Made by a program: the position numbers and the translations under genes
The notes under the pieces: generated by a model
The model's database searches: none
What the model was told of the DNA's origin: nothing
What the model saw: only the letters and a program-made list of their open reading frames with translations
In this document: positions 36,321-44,790 of the stretch, piece by piece
Layout of the letters: each line of letters opens with the position of its first letter
Numbering within the stretch: position 1 is the first letter of the stretch
NCBI GenBank assembly: GCA_017522685.1
Contig: JAFWYN010000028.1
Span: 38,079 to 102,078, forward strand
Direction of reading: 5' to 3'
Origin: Lachnospiraceae bacterium
GTDB lineage: Bacteria; Bacillota_A; Clostridia; Lachnospirales; Lachnospiraceae
Length of the DNA: 64,000 nucleotides

Positions 36321-37696
36321 AAGATATATTAAAGGATGATGTTTTTGGGGAAGTAAATTTCCAAGAAGAAGCATGGGTTGGATGTATGGATGTCCCGGTG
36401 TATAACTCTGACGGTGGATTGATGCTTGTAGTACAGGATGATGATAAAGAAGGTATCCTGGATATACAGAGAGAAGCTTATAAAACCTATTTGCAGAATG
36501 CGGATAGATATAAAGAAATCGCAGTAGATTTTCTTTTGGACTATTACAAGTGGAACTATGAATACATCGCTAGTGAAGTTTCCGGTGTGAATGAGAATGA
36601 TCATAAGGATGTGGTCACTGAGACCCAGCTTTTTGAGTTTATAGAGCTATGGTACCTCTTTATTTGCAGGGACGGAAGCTTCGGATATGCCTTTGGCTGT
36701 TGTTGGGACGTGGATAATGGTTTGGCAGTGCTTCTTTCGGAAGAAGAGCCGAGGATAATCTCCAGAACACAGCTGGAAAATTTACACAAGATAAACGATG
36801 ATGGCTTAGGTCTTCTTGTCCATTACGGTAAAAATACATGGAAGGGCTGGAAAAAGCACTCTTTGTTCGGCAAGAATGAGCACTTGGAAATAGAGCTGGA
36901 AGGAAGCGTAGAAGACGGTATCACTGAGGTGCAGAAAAAAGCATATGCTGAGTACCTGCAAAAAGAAGATGAGCTTTTCAAGAAGTTTGCAGAAGTGTTG
37001 AAGGTATCAGGAGCTGACAGGACAGCCCTGCCGAAAGTACTCTACATCGACAAGGAGGGTAACTACGGCTGGATTTGCTTTGCACTATGGAATGATAAAT
37101 ATATGGGAGTGCTTCTTTCCCAGGATACACCACGTATTCTTAGTGAAAGCCGGTTGCGGAACTATCGAAGGAGAAGTATGAGTGTGAAACCGGAGGAATT
37201 CGGGTTTTCCAATCGTTTTTTTGGAGTTCTGTCTTGCAACGTTTTTGTATGGGGAGAAGAGACAGAGATATGTGTTGACAAAGAGAAAGGACCGCTTGAA
37301 GACCTGGTGCCTTTAATCAATAACTTGCTTTCCTTCTTGAATCATAATGAAAATGCCGTGATGAAAGCGATTGTTGTTGATGCCGGTATGCTTAAGCAGG
37401 CAGAATACTATATTGACTGCATGGAGGAAGCGGAGGGAAGCACAGAGGAATGCAGAGTCTTTATCCTTGAAGACGGAACTGTGGTTACTCTTCCGCTGTC
37501 AGAGGAGGATTTCATCGAGTCCCTTCACCTAAAAGAGGTGTTCATAGAGTTTGATAATGAAGAGCAGGAACTCTCTGCTACCTTAACTTTCTATTGCAGG
37601 CCTGATTATTTTGTGGATCCGGAAACAAATCATATCATAGCAGTAAATATGGACAGTAAGGGAAATATCAGGGATGTCGAACTGGTAGAAATATAG
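36317..37696 (+). CDS. DUF6985-like/DUF2262-like protein, mosaic paralogue C
   Basis: 459 residues. The N-terminal 180 residues are nearly identical to paralogue B (DNA at 36601-36771 versus 33541-33711 differs at few positions). From about residue 190 it instead follows paralogue A closely (ELEGSVEDGITE, YLQKEDELFKKF, TALPKVLYID), with a DUF2262-like C-terminus (YFVDPETNHIIAVNMDSKGN). It is thus a chimera of the two other paralogues. ATG 36317 overlaps the previous stop by 4 nt. Confidence 0.85.
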   Translation: MKDILKDDVFGEVNFQEEAWVGCMDVPVYNSDGGLMLVVQDDDKEGILDIQREAYKTYLQNADRYKEIAVDFLLDYYKWNYEYIASEVSGVNENDHKDVVTETQLFEFIELWYLFICRDGSFGYAFGCCWDVDNGLAVLLSEEEPRIISRTQLENLHKINDDGLGLLVHYGKNTWKGWKKHSLFGKNEHLEIELEGSVEDGITEVQKKAYAEYLQKEDELFKKFAEVLKVSGADRTALPKVLYIDKEGNYGWICFALWNDKYMGVLLSQDTPRILSESRLRNYRRRSMSVKPEEFGFSNRFFGVLSCNVFVWGEETEICVDKEKGPLEDLVPLINNLLSFLNHNENAVMKAIVVDAGMLKQAEYYIDCMEEAEGSTEECRVFILEDGTVVTLPLSEEDFIESLHLKEVFIEFDNEEQELSATLTFYCRPDYFVDPETNHIIAVNMDSKGNIRDVELVEI

Positions 37697-37712
37697 AAGG
37701 AGTAATTTCGCG

Positions 37713-37762
37713 ATGACAGAATCCGGCGAGACTCTTTAGATATATTTGAAAAGTGAGAAAAT
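37713..37762 (+). pseudogene. 3' vestige of a further DUF6985-like paralogue
   Basis: GAATCCGGCGAGACTCTTT and TAGATATATTTGA (37719-37750) resemble the 3' end of paralogue B (GAACCAGACGAGATTCTTT then TAGAGGTATTTGA). Only the last codons before the stop and part of the trailer survive. It fits the view that cassettes were inserted between paralogue ends. Confidence 0.45.
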
Positions 37763-38281
37763 ATGAAGAATTTTAGAAATAATATAACGGTAATCGTAAG
37801 AATAAAGAATCGTGAATATATGTACATTAAAAATACCATATATGGGTATTCGCCGGAACTGGAAGGGCTTGGTTTTGAACACCATGATGAAGCCCCAACA
37901 TACCGCGAATACAGCCGACCGGTAGAGAAAAGCGAAATCGAATCGGCTTATCGGGTGAAATGTAATTACGGTATCTACAAAGGGGTACAAGTGCGGGTTG
38001 CAGATTATCAAAAGGATACCGGTAAGATTTACATAATGGTTGGTGACGATAAGCAGGGTGAGGCGTTAGGCATTGAGCCTTGGATAGACTACAACGACAA
38101 ATGCTATCGCTATTACGAGACATATGTTGATGTATCTGAGGTTACGGATATTTATGAAAAACGGGTGCCGGTGGAAGATTTCCCTTTCACCTGTCCGGAG
38201 ATTGTTTACCTGAAAAAGGACAGCCAGTGGATTCCCTGGCATGCGTATGGTACTTTGTTAAAGGATGGGGAGTGGGTATGA
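37763..38281 (+). CDS. Immunity-like small protein, unknown
   Basis: 172 residues, no signal or membrane helix. Beta-rich, with aromatic and acidic residues spread through it (RVADYQKDTGKIYIMVGDD, YVDVSEVTDIYEKRVPV). Not recognised. Translation is coupled to the next gene, whose ATG overlaps this stop (ATGA). Confidence 0.65.
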   Translation: MKNFRNNITVIVRIKNREYMYIKNTIYGYSPELEGLGFEHHDEAPTYREYSRPVEKSEIESAYRVKCNYGIYKGVQVRVADYQKDTGKIYIMVGDDKQGEALGIEPWIDYNDKCYRYYETYVDVSEVTDIYEKRVPVEDFPFTCPEIVYLKKDSQWIPWHAYGTLLKDGEWV

Positions 38282-38421
38282 TAAAAATTCGTAGATTCAT
38301 TCGTAAACTATATAGTTTTTTTGTAGAGTGTATATGGGGACCTATATTTACCTTGGTATTTATGGTGTTTTACTTAATATTCTATTTTATAAGAGCATTG
38401 TTTAGAGCAATCCTTAAATAG
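38278..38421 (+). CDS. Small basic membrane protein
   Basis: 47 residues. A basic N-terminus (MIKIRRFIRKLY) precedes one long hydrophobic segment (about 14-42) interrupted by a few charged residues at the end. Starts in the previous stop codon. Function unknown. Confidence 0.6.
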   Translation: MIKIRRFIRKLYSFFVECIWGPIFTLVFMVFYLIFYFIRALFRAILK

Positions 38422-38490
38422 CTGTGTATAGGATCATAAGTATCGTACCTTTCAAAGGATGCAGAGTGAATTCGTAAAGAGGAAGCATTT

Positions 38491-40038
38491 ATGTCAAATT
38501 GGGAAGAAGTAACACAAGACAAGGAATTACTGTCAAAAGTAGAAGATTGGGTTCGGGGACTGAGTATCGACTCTCCCCAGGAAATGTTCCATGACGGGAA
38601 TTATCCGGAACGAAAAGGTGAAGACTTAGATGCTTTTGATGATGTATTAAATGCAGAAACCAAAGGAGGAAAAAATAAAATGAGTATAATGGATAGGATT
38701 AATAAGAGTGATTATGTAGAGGTTTTCTCTGCTATTTTAGGAAAAATGATGGCTGCTCAGAGAAGGGTAGAAGAATATATTGAAAAAGACCAAGGATGGG
38801 AATATGACTTTGCGGAGGGAACCCTTTCCTTTGGCGAGGATGTTTATCCCGTGCAATTTATCGGAAAAGAGAAAGATGTTTGGAAGTGGGCACGCGAAGA
38901 GAACCATAAAGCATTTAATAAATGTGTTTTTGGTTTGGTAAACGAGGCTTATGCTTTGGGTGAGGAATGGAAATTTGAGTTGTTAACATCGCCTCAACTG
39001 GAAATAGAAGATGATTGTAACGGAGATCATATATCCGCCTTATGTTGTGGAATAAGTAAAGATAATTACGTTTATTATTGCGTACAGCCGGAAGAGGAAT
39101 ATATTTTCCTCGGAATAGGCAACGCACCGGAGGAAGTATATGCACCGGTTGACAGGAATGAATTCAAAAAGATAGTAGCAAGGGGTATCGAGGCTTATAC
39201 GATAGACCATAAAATCTTTTTAGAAGCATTTCTGGAGTGGAATAACACGCCGTACGAATGGAATGGCGACAACGTGATTGCGCATTTTGACAAAGATTTA
39301 GTCTTTGTATTTGAAGAGGACGAAGGCGATTATAGTATTACGTCAATAAAAACAGTATCCGGCAGGGAACCTTCAAATGAGCAGGCGAATAGCAGGATTT
39401 CAATAACCCTGGAAGACGGGGAAATCAATATACAGGGAACCATCAATCTGGGCTACATCGGTACTTATACGGATGACGAGATTGAGATAAATGACACCTT
39501 GGAGGAAATCAGAGAATGGGAGATTGTACAGGAACACCTTGACGAGGACTGTACGGATGAAGAGCTTATTGCGTTCTTAAATAAGTATTTTAATGAGTTC
39601 GCAGATAAAATAACCCGCAATATCGACAATATCAACGGTACGTTTTTGTTACAGACGTTTACGGATATGGAGTGCAATGAAATCGATTTTATGGAAATCG
39701 AGGAACTCTTTTTAGAGGACAAGCTGCCTTATGGTAATGAAGAGGATATCGCAGAACTCTATAATTTCGCACATGACGGCCTGCGAAGTCTCATCCCTTA
39801 TCTGGAATCCCCTAACGATGGCTGTATTCCCAAGGGACATATTGAAGCTTTACTCCGGTCCTTTTTCCCGGCCTTTGATTTCGATTGCTTTATTGCCAAT
39901 ATCGTTCCGGAGGTGGTGACGCTTTGTGACGGAAGTATCGCCTTCCAGTGTTCCGATGCCTTTGACGAGGCGATTTTGTGTGGAGCCTATGCGGAACTGG
40001 ATGAGGAATTGTGCTTCACGGATTGGCATAATTTTTAA
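38491..40038 (+). CDS. DUF6882-like protein with fused N-terminal remnant
   Basis: 515 residues in the longest frame. Residues 64-260 look like a DUF6882-type domain (EYIEKDQGWEYDFAEG, VWKWAREENHKAF); the rest is acidic and unrecognised. The first 63 residues resemble parts of the protein at 41199: NWEEVTQDKELLSKVED and FHDGNYPERKGED. Codons 58-63 (ACC AAA GGA GGA AAA AAT AAA) contain a perfect AAAGGAGG, 10 nt before in-frame ATG 38680. The original start may therefore be 38680, with the upstream part a fused remnant. Both products are possible. Confidence 0.75.
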   Translation: MSNWEEVTQDKELLSKVEDWVRGLSIDSPQEMFHDGNYPERKGEDLDAFDDVLNAETKGGKNKMSIMDRINKSDYVEVFSAILGKMMAAQRRVEEYIEKDQGWEYDFAEGTLSFGEDVYPVQFIGKEKDVWKWAREENHKAFNKCVFGLVNEAYALGEEWKFELLTSPQLEIEDDCNGDHISALCCGISKDNYVYYCVQPEEEYIFLGIGNAPEEVYAPVDRNEFKKIVARGIEAYTIDHKIFLEAFLEWNNTPYEWNGDNVIAHFDKDLVFVFEEDEGDYSITSIKTVSGREPSNEQANSRISITLEDGEINIQGTINLGYIGTYTDDEIEINDTLEEIREWEIVQEHLDEDCTDEELIAFLNKYFNEFADKITRNIDNINGTFLLQTFTDMECNEIDFMEIEELFLEDKLPYGNEEDIAELYNFAHDGLRSLIPYLESPNDGCIPKGHIEALLRSFFPAFDFDCFIANIVPEVVTLCDGSIAFQCSDAFDEAILCGAYAELDEELCFTDWHNF

Positions 40039-40052
40039 GAAGAAGTGACACT

Positions 40053-41171
40053 ATGAGAAGAATTGTTGGATATATTTTTTTGATTATACTTTTAATTTGT
40101 CAAACCATAAAAGGGTTATTTATAGCGTGGCTGGAATCATTTCAGCTTGACATGTATCTGTTGGACGCTATGTATGAAGAGAAGAAAGTAAAGCTATCCG
40201 CCATCCTTTCCATGCTTGGTACCATTCCTTTGCTTCTGGTAAGTGTGTTTGTGGCAAAGTGTTCTCTTGCCGGAAACGGAAATGTGGCAGCCCAGGCAGC
40301 CGTAATCGTTTGTGGAATCATGTTTTTAAAAACCTTTGGAAAGTTTCTTTTTAAGAGAACCACCTACCAATTCATTGAACTGTCGGAATTTAAGGCATTC
40401 CCTATATTTTTATGGCTTTTCAAGGGCCTGGAATGTGTTTTGTATTTCTGCTTGTGGCAGGAGCTGGGCTTGGGATTCTTAGTGGTATATCTGTTTGGTA
40501 CCGTCGTACACAGTAACGCGTTGTGGATCAAACATGAGATGGATACCTGGAATACAGACATGGAGGACATGAGGCAAACCTTTGGCGGCGAAATGACACT
40601 GGGCAGTATCGTGATTGCCATTGGTACGGTTTTGTGTGGGGTGCGGCTTGTGAAAGCAGGGAACAGCACGTTGGGGCTTGTCTGTGCCGCAGGCTTCCTT
40701 GTTATTGAGCTTGTGAAGGCTTATGCATTGGTTTTTGATAAGGGATTTTACAAGCTGTATCACAGCGAAAAGTATCAGGAAAAAGTCCCTGTTTCCGAAA
40801 ACGGAGCACGCCTGATACGCACAGAAAGAAGAAATATTAGAAGAAATCTCACCATAAAGGATGTGGCTATGGCACTTTTTCCTGTACTTGTGGCAGTGGC
40901 AGTCTGGGGAGTGCTTTCGGGCTTCTCGATGAATCTATTGTCTGAGGGAGCATTCCCTTGGAACATTTTAATCCTGGTGAGTTTGCTGCTTTACAGCCTT
41001 ACGTCAGGCGGCTATTGCGGTTCGCTTCACAGACTGGCATCTTTCCTTGTGCTGATACCGGCATTCATCCTGCTGTGGGAAAGCGTGGGGAATATCAGTA
41101 TCCCCGGTGTGCTGGTGATGTACTTTGGAATGATTGTGTATCAGTGGGATAAGTATCAGACGTATACATAG
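40053..41171 (+). CDS. Multi-pass membrane protein, unknown
   Basis: 372 residues with about nine to ten hydrophobic helices spread over the whole length and a basic loop near residues 255-275 (RLIRTERRNIRRNL). No transporter signature is visible. It starts 14 nt after the DUF6882-like gene with a weak ribosome site (AGAAGTGA). Unknown function. Confidence 0.7.
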   Translation: MRRIVGYIFLIILLICQTIKGLFIAWLESFQLDMYLLDAMYEEKKVKLSAILSMLGTIPLLLVSVFVAKCSLAGNGNVAAQAAVIVCGIMFLKTFGKFLFKRTTYQFIELSEFKAFPIFLWLFKGLECVLYFCLWQELGLGFLVVYLFGTVVHSNALWIKHEMDTWNTDMEDMRQTFGGEMTLGSIVIAIGTVLCGVRLVKAGNSTLGLVCAAGFLVIELVKAYALVFDKGFYKLYHSEKYQEKVPVSENGARLIRTERRNIRRNLTIKDVAMALFPVLVAVAVWGVLSGFSMNLLSEGAFPWNILILVSLLLYSLTSGGYCGSLHRLASFLVLIPAFILLWESVGNISIPGVLVMYFGMIVYQWDKYQTYT

Positions 41172-41198
41172 AAATTTATAAATGTGGAGGATAAAATT

Positions 41199-42227
41199 AT
41201 GGCAAAGAAAATAGTTGATTGGGAAACGGTAGCAAAGGACAGAGAGGTACTTGCAAGAGTTGAAGATATGGTAAAAGAGGGGGCTGCTATGGGCGGTGTG
41301 CTTCCCAAGGAAATGTGCGATGAACTGAATGCACTTACGGGGAATAAGTGGACCGGTAAGAAGTACAAGGAGTTCTGCGATGTATATGATTTCCCCTGGG
41401 AAGCAGAAGAAGTGGTATACGCTCTGTTTCACAATGGCGAATTTCCGGACAAGAAGGAAGAAGAATGGTTTGCATGGAAGATTGAAGAATCCATTGACAG
41501 TGACCAGGATGCCATCGCCTTTTTTTATCTGTGTCAATATGAGAATGACAGTGAAAGATGCAATAAGTATGAGCAGGTGGATGTAAAACCGTTAAATGAG
41601 GAAGTGCTCAGTGCTTTCGCCGGTTGGGAAATTGAGGAAGACTGGGAAAAGAATGATTATGTGACATTCTGGTGCAGTAACAAAGACACCTATGGCTATA
41701 AGAAAATGTTGAAGCTTTATAACGGATATTGTGACAGGATGTTATCTTGCCGAATGCTCAATTTTGATGAGAAAGAGAAAGAGACGATTTTAACGCTGCT
41801 TCAGAAGTATTACAACCATGTTTCTTGTGATTTCGATATCCAAAAGACATATCAGGTCATCGAATCGGAAATGCCCAGTCTGTTTGGAGCAAGTGCACCG
41901 GAGGGAGAAATGACCAGAGAGTTTCTGGAAGAGAACTGGGTGGTATCCTCCTATGACGAAGGAGAAGACTGTCAGTTGGATTATTACATGCATGAGATGA
42001 GCTGCTTCCCGGGAGAGAAGGCGTACTGTTATTCCCACGAGGATGATGAGCTGCGTGAACTGGAAATCGTGCATGTGATAGCACGTATGGATAATGCATC
42101 GTTGTATGATGAATTGATTCAGGACGAAGATGTGCTTATCAATGGAGAAGAAGAATATGGTGCGGATTGCAGTGCGGAGTTTACCGGAATGTTTAGCTGC
42201 TATCTGGTGTGGTTTAAAGAAGTGTAA
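41199..42227 (+). CDS. Acidic island protein, unknown
   Basis: 342 residues, soluble and strongly acidic. N-terminus DWETVAKDREVLARVEDMV and the FHNGEFPDKKEEE segment recur in shortened form in the fused N-terminus at 38491. Starts with GGAGG before the ATG; a GTG at 41184 within that site is rejected as start. Not recognised. Confidence 0.68.
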   Translation: MAKKIVDWETVAKDREVLARVEDMVKEGAAMGGVLPKEMCDELNALTGNKWTGKKYKEFCDVYDFPWEAEEVVYALFHNGEFPDKKEEEWFAWKIEESIDSDQDAIAFFYLCQYENDSERCNKYEQVDVKPLNEEVLSAFAGWEIEEDWEKNDYVTFWCSNKDTYGYKKMLKLYNGYCDRMLSCRMLNFDEKEKETILTLLQKYYNHVSCDFDIQKTYQVIESEMPSLFGASAPEGEMTREFLEENWVVSSYDEGEDCQLDYYMHEMSCFPGEKAYCYSHEDDELRELEIVHVIARMDNASLYDELIQDEDVLINGEEEYGADCSAEFTGMFSCYLVWFKEV

Positions 42228-42246
42228 GATAACGAGGTAAACCAAA

Positions 42247-43335
42247 TTGCGTTACATAATCGAAGATAAAAAGTATCGTTTTAAGTCTGCATTTGATACC
42301 GAAACAGGGGCCTATGTCCGTACCGGTGTGCTGGATGAAAAGGGCAAGGATACCGGGACAGACCCTTTTATGGCATCCTATCCTCATCTGATTGACGTGG
42401 GAATTATGGGACATTGTATCCACGGAAAAACCGGGCTTTGTGCCAAAGCAGGTATCGGATGCTATCAAAGCGGTATGCTAATAGAACAACCGAATATGTC
42501 AGTGGAAGATTTCCGGTGGATAGCAGAGCAGTCCAAGGGCAGGTGCAATCAGTTTGCACTGGGCGGCAGAGGAGACCCGGACCAGCATGAGTATTTTGAG
42601 GAGATTCTTCGAATCTGCCGTGAACATATGCTTGTGCCGAATTTTACCACCTCGGGCTATGGTATGACACCGGAAATCGCGAAGCTGTGCAAGCAGTATT
42701 GCGGCGCCGTGGCGGTAAGCTGGTATCGAAGTGAATATACCCTAAAAGCGATTCAGATGTTGCTTCAGGCCGGTGTTAAAACCAATATTCATTATGTCCT
42801 TGGCAATAACAGTATGGATGAAGCAATTGAGCGGTTGCGAAACAACGACTTCCCGGAAGGCATCAATGCAGTGATATTTCTCTTGCATAAGCCTGCCGGG
42901 CAGGGCACAAAGGCCAATATGCTCAAAGCGGATGACCCGAGAGTGGCGGCATTTTTTGCAGAGGTGGAAAAAAGACATTTCTTCAAGGTGGGAATGGATA
43001 GCTGTAATGTGCCGGGGGCAATCAATTTTTGTAAAACGGTCAGACCTGAATCTCTGGACACCTGTGAGGGAGGACGTTACAGCTGCTATATCGGTGCGGA
43101 TATGAATATGGTACCATGTAGCTTTGACCAGGAGAAACGGTATCAGGTATCCCTTAGGGAGATGACCATAGAGGAGGCTTGGAACAGTGAAGCCTTTGAG
43201 CGTTTTCGTAACAGAATGCGTGGAGCATGTCCGGATTGTGAAAAGAGAGAGCTTTGTATGGGTGGGTGCCCGTTAATGCCGGAAATAGTTTTTTGTGGAA
43301 GTGAAAAAAGAAAATACAATAATGTAAAGGGGTAA
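42247..43335 (+). CDS. Radical SAM/SPASM protein with CX7CX6C motif
   Basis: 362 residues from a TTG start (GAGG 12 nt upstream). In the position expected for the SAM-binding 4Fe-4S cluster there are C57, C65 and C72 (GHCIHGKTGLC, then AKAGIGCYQSG), spacing CX7CX6C rather than the usual CX3CX2C. The barrel follows with a GGRGDP motif (106-111), equivalent to the GGEP SAM-binding region. The C-terminus has SPASM-type cysteines: CEGGRYSCYIGADMNMVPC near 276-298 and CPDCEKRELCMGGCP near 328-343, for auxiliary clusters. Radical SAM/SPASM proteins usually modify a peptide or protein. The gene just downstream starts with MKIRTDFVTNSSSSSF, an attractive substrate. Chemistry unknown. Confidence 0.85.
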   Translation: MRYIIEDKKYRFKSAFDTETGAYVRTGVLDEKGKDTGTDPFMASYPHLIDVGIMGHCIHGKTGLCAKAGIGCYQSGMLIEQPNMSVEDFRWIAEQSKGRCNQFALGGRGDPDQHEYFEEILRICREHMLVPNFTTSGYGMTPEIAKLCKQYCGAVAVSWYRSEYTLKAIQMLLQAGVKTNIHYVLGNNSMDEAIERLRNNDFPEGINAVIFLLHKPAGQGTKANMLKADDPRVAAFFAEVEKRHFFKVGMDSCNVPGAINFCKTVRPESLDTCEGGRYSCYIGADMNMVPCSFDQEKRYQVSLREMTIEEAWNSEAFERFRNRMRGACPDCEKRELCMGGCPLMPEIVFCGSEKRKYNNVKG

Positions 43336-43341
43336 AAGAAG

Positions 43342-44748
43342 ATGAAAATCAGAACCGATTTTGTAACTAATTCCAGTAGCAGCAGTTTTATACTTGTAAT
43401 CGATATGGAGCTTGCGAATAATGAGTCAGTACGTTTTGAAGCCAATGGCGGTACGGATGAAACCGGAAGAATCGATTATTTCCGTTATGATGCCATCGTA
43501 AAAGTCAGCCCGAAACAGTTGAGTCAGGCAGAAAGTGTGGACGAACTGATTCAGATGCTGGAAGATGGTGTGGTAGACGGTCAGGTAAAAAACTATGACG
43601 AAAAATATGAGCAGAAAATATTTGACCGGTCCCGTGTAGAAGTAAATGACTGGGATGAAGAATTCGATGCTTATGATTTTGTGGAAGAGATCAGAAGTAA
43701 AATAACCGATGTGAGCCAGATTAAGAAAATCACCATTTCCGGTGAGGAAGACGGCGATTCTTATTACTTCAGAGAGTATGTCTATGATGTGGAAACCGGG
43801 GAATATACCGGCAAACAGATCGGAGAAGCATTCCAGGCAAACGGCTCAACCGGCGGTGACCTGCGTATAAGCGACCTTGACTTGTGTAAGATTACATACG
43901 ATGCGGACGACGGTGAAGAGGAAGAAGATACACAGGTAGAAATTTTGCAGTTACGCAATATGCAGGAAGAAGGAAACGATGGTCCCGATTATGTAGAAAC
44001 CGAAAACGGTGCAGTCATTAATAACATTAAATATGCCATTACTTCCGAAACTACCTGTAAGGTTGTGGGTTGTGAATGGGGCGGTAAAGAAGCGATTATT
44101 CCCGCAGAGGTAACAATCAAAGGCAAGCTGTATAAGGTTACCGCAGTGGGAGCTTCCGCCTTTTCTGTTAGCACTTTTGGACATATTGAGTTGCCGGTAG
44201 GAATTACAGAGATAGAAGATAATGCCTTAGAATGCTGGTTTTTGCAGAGTGTGAAGCTTCCTGACGGACTTATTACAATGGGAAATTTTATTTTTAATTG
44301 TTGCTCGAAGCTGGAGGAGGTTGAGATTCCTGATTCGGTGAAAAGCATAGGTTTGTATGCATTCCGCGGGTGTCAGAATCTGAAAAAAGTGAAGCTGTCA
44401 GCCGGACTGGAAGAATTAAGTGATTCTCTGTTTTGCGATTGCAAGTCCTTGGAGAGCATAGAAATTCCGGATTCTGTAAAAGTGATAGGTGAGGCTGTTT
44501 TCTCCGGCTGCGAAAAACTGAAAAAAGTGAAGCTGCCGGAAGGATTGACAGAGATTGACAGATTAGTGTTTAATGAGTGCAAGTCCTTGGAGTGTATAGA
44601 GATTCCGGACACGGTTAAGAGCATCGGTAACTATGCATTCTGTAAATGTGAAAAACTGACTGCCGTGGATTTGCCATCCGGACTGGTATCTGTAGGAGAA
44701 GGGGCATTTCAGGGCTGTTCATCGTTAAAAAATACCGAACTTCTGTAA
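43342..44748 (+). CDS. Preferred extent of the FVTNSSSSSF-leader LRR protein
   Basis: 468 residues from ATG 43342, the start to use for this gene (the 43357 entry is the same gene given a start within the leader and should be treated as superseded). AAGGGGTAAAAGAAG precedes the ATG, giving a clear ribosome site. The leader MKIRTDFVTNSSSSSF is therefore translated. Repeats resemble those of the next two genes, with a shared YAITSETTCKVVG segment before the first repeat. Confidence 0.85.
   Translation: MKIRTDFVTNSSSSSFILVIDMELANNESVRFEANGGTDETGRIDYFRYDAIVKVSPKQLSQAESVDELIQMLEDGVVDGQVKNYDEKYEQKIFDRSRVEVNDWDEEFDAYDFVEEIRSKITDVSQIKKITISGEEDGDSYYFREYVYDVETGEYTGKQIGEAFQANGSTGGDLRISDLDLCKITYDADDGEEEEDTQVEILQLRNMQEEGNDGPDYVETENGAVINNIKYAITSETTCKVVGCEWGGKEAIIPAEVTIKGKLYKVTAVGASAFSVSTFGHIELPVGITEIEDNALECWFLQSVKLPDGLITMGNFIFNCCSKLEEVEIPDSVKSIGLYAFRGCQNLKKVKLSAGLEELSDSLFCDCKSLESIEIPDSVKVIGEAVFSGCEKLKKVKLPEGLTEIDRLVFNECKSLECIEIPDTVKSIGNYAFCKCEKLTAVDLPSGLVSVGEGAFQGCSSLKNTELL
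43357..44748 (+). CDS. FVTNSSSSSF-leader LRR protein, candidate radical SAM substrate
   Basis: About 463 residues. Starting at ATG 43342 the protein opens MKIRTDFVTNSSSSSF, a short conserved-looking segment with five consecutive serines, followed by an acidic domain (about 20-220) and then BspA/TpLRR-type repeats (about 225-468; LEEVEIPDSVKSIGLYAF, LESIEIPDSVKVIG). The start coordinate that matches this peptide is 43342. There is no signal peptide, which is unusual for BspA-type LRR proteins. It lies 6 nt after the radical SAM gene. Function unknown; coupling to the radical SAM gene suggests modification of the Ser-rich N-terminus. Confidence 0.5.
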   Translation, partial: DFVTNSSSSSFILVIDMELANNESVRFEANGGTDETGRIDYFRYDAIVKVSPKQLSQAESVDELIQMLEDGVVDGQVKNYDEKYEQKIFDRSRVEVNDWDEEFDAYDFVEEIRSKITDVSQIKKITISGEEDGDSYYFREYVYDVETGEYTGKQIGEAFQANGSTGGDLRISDLDLCKITYDADDGEEEEDTQVEILQLRNMQEEGNDGPDYVETENGAVINNIKYAITSETTCKVVGCEWGGKEAIIPAEVTIKGKLYKVTAVGASAFSVSTFGHIELPVGITEIEDNALECWFLQSVKLPDGLITMGNFIFNCCSKLEEVEIPDSVKSIGLYAFRGCQNLKKVKLSAGLEELSDSLFCDCKSLESIEIPDSVKVIGEAVFSGCEKLKKVKLPEGLTEIDRLVFNECKSLECIEIPDTVKSIGNYAFCKCEKLTAVDLPSGLVSVGEGAFQGCSSLKNTELL

Positions 44749-44790
44749 AGTTGACACAAATCCTATCAATAAGTTTAGGAGGAAAATTGA

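Noticed and set aside
43357..44748. Later start for the LRR protein
   Set aside because: The listed 43357 entry is superseded: ATG 43342 has a good ribosome site and encodes the FVTNSSSSSF leader.
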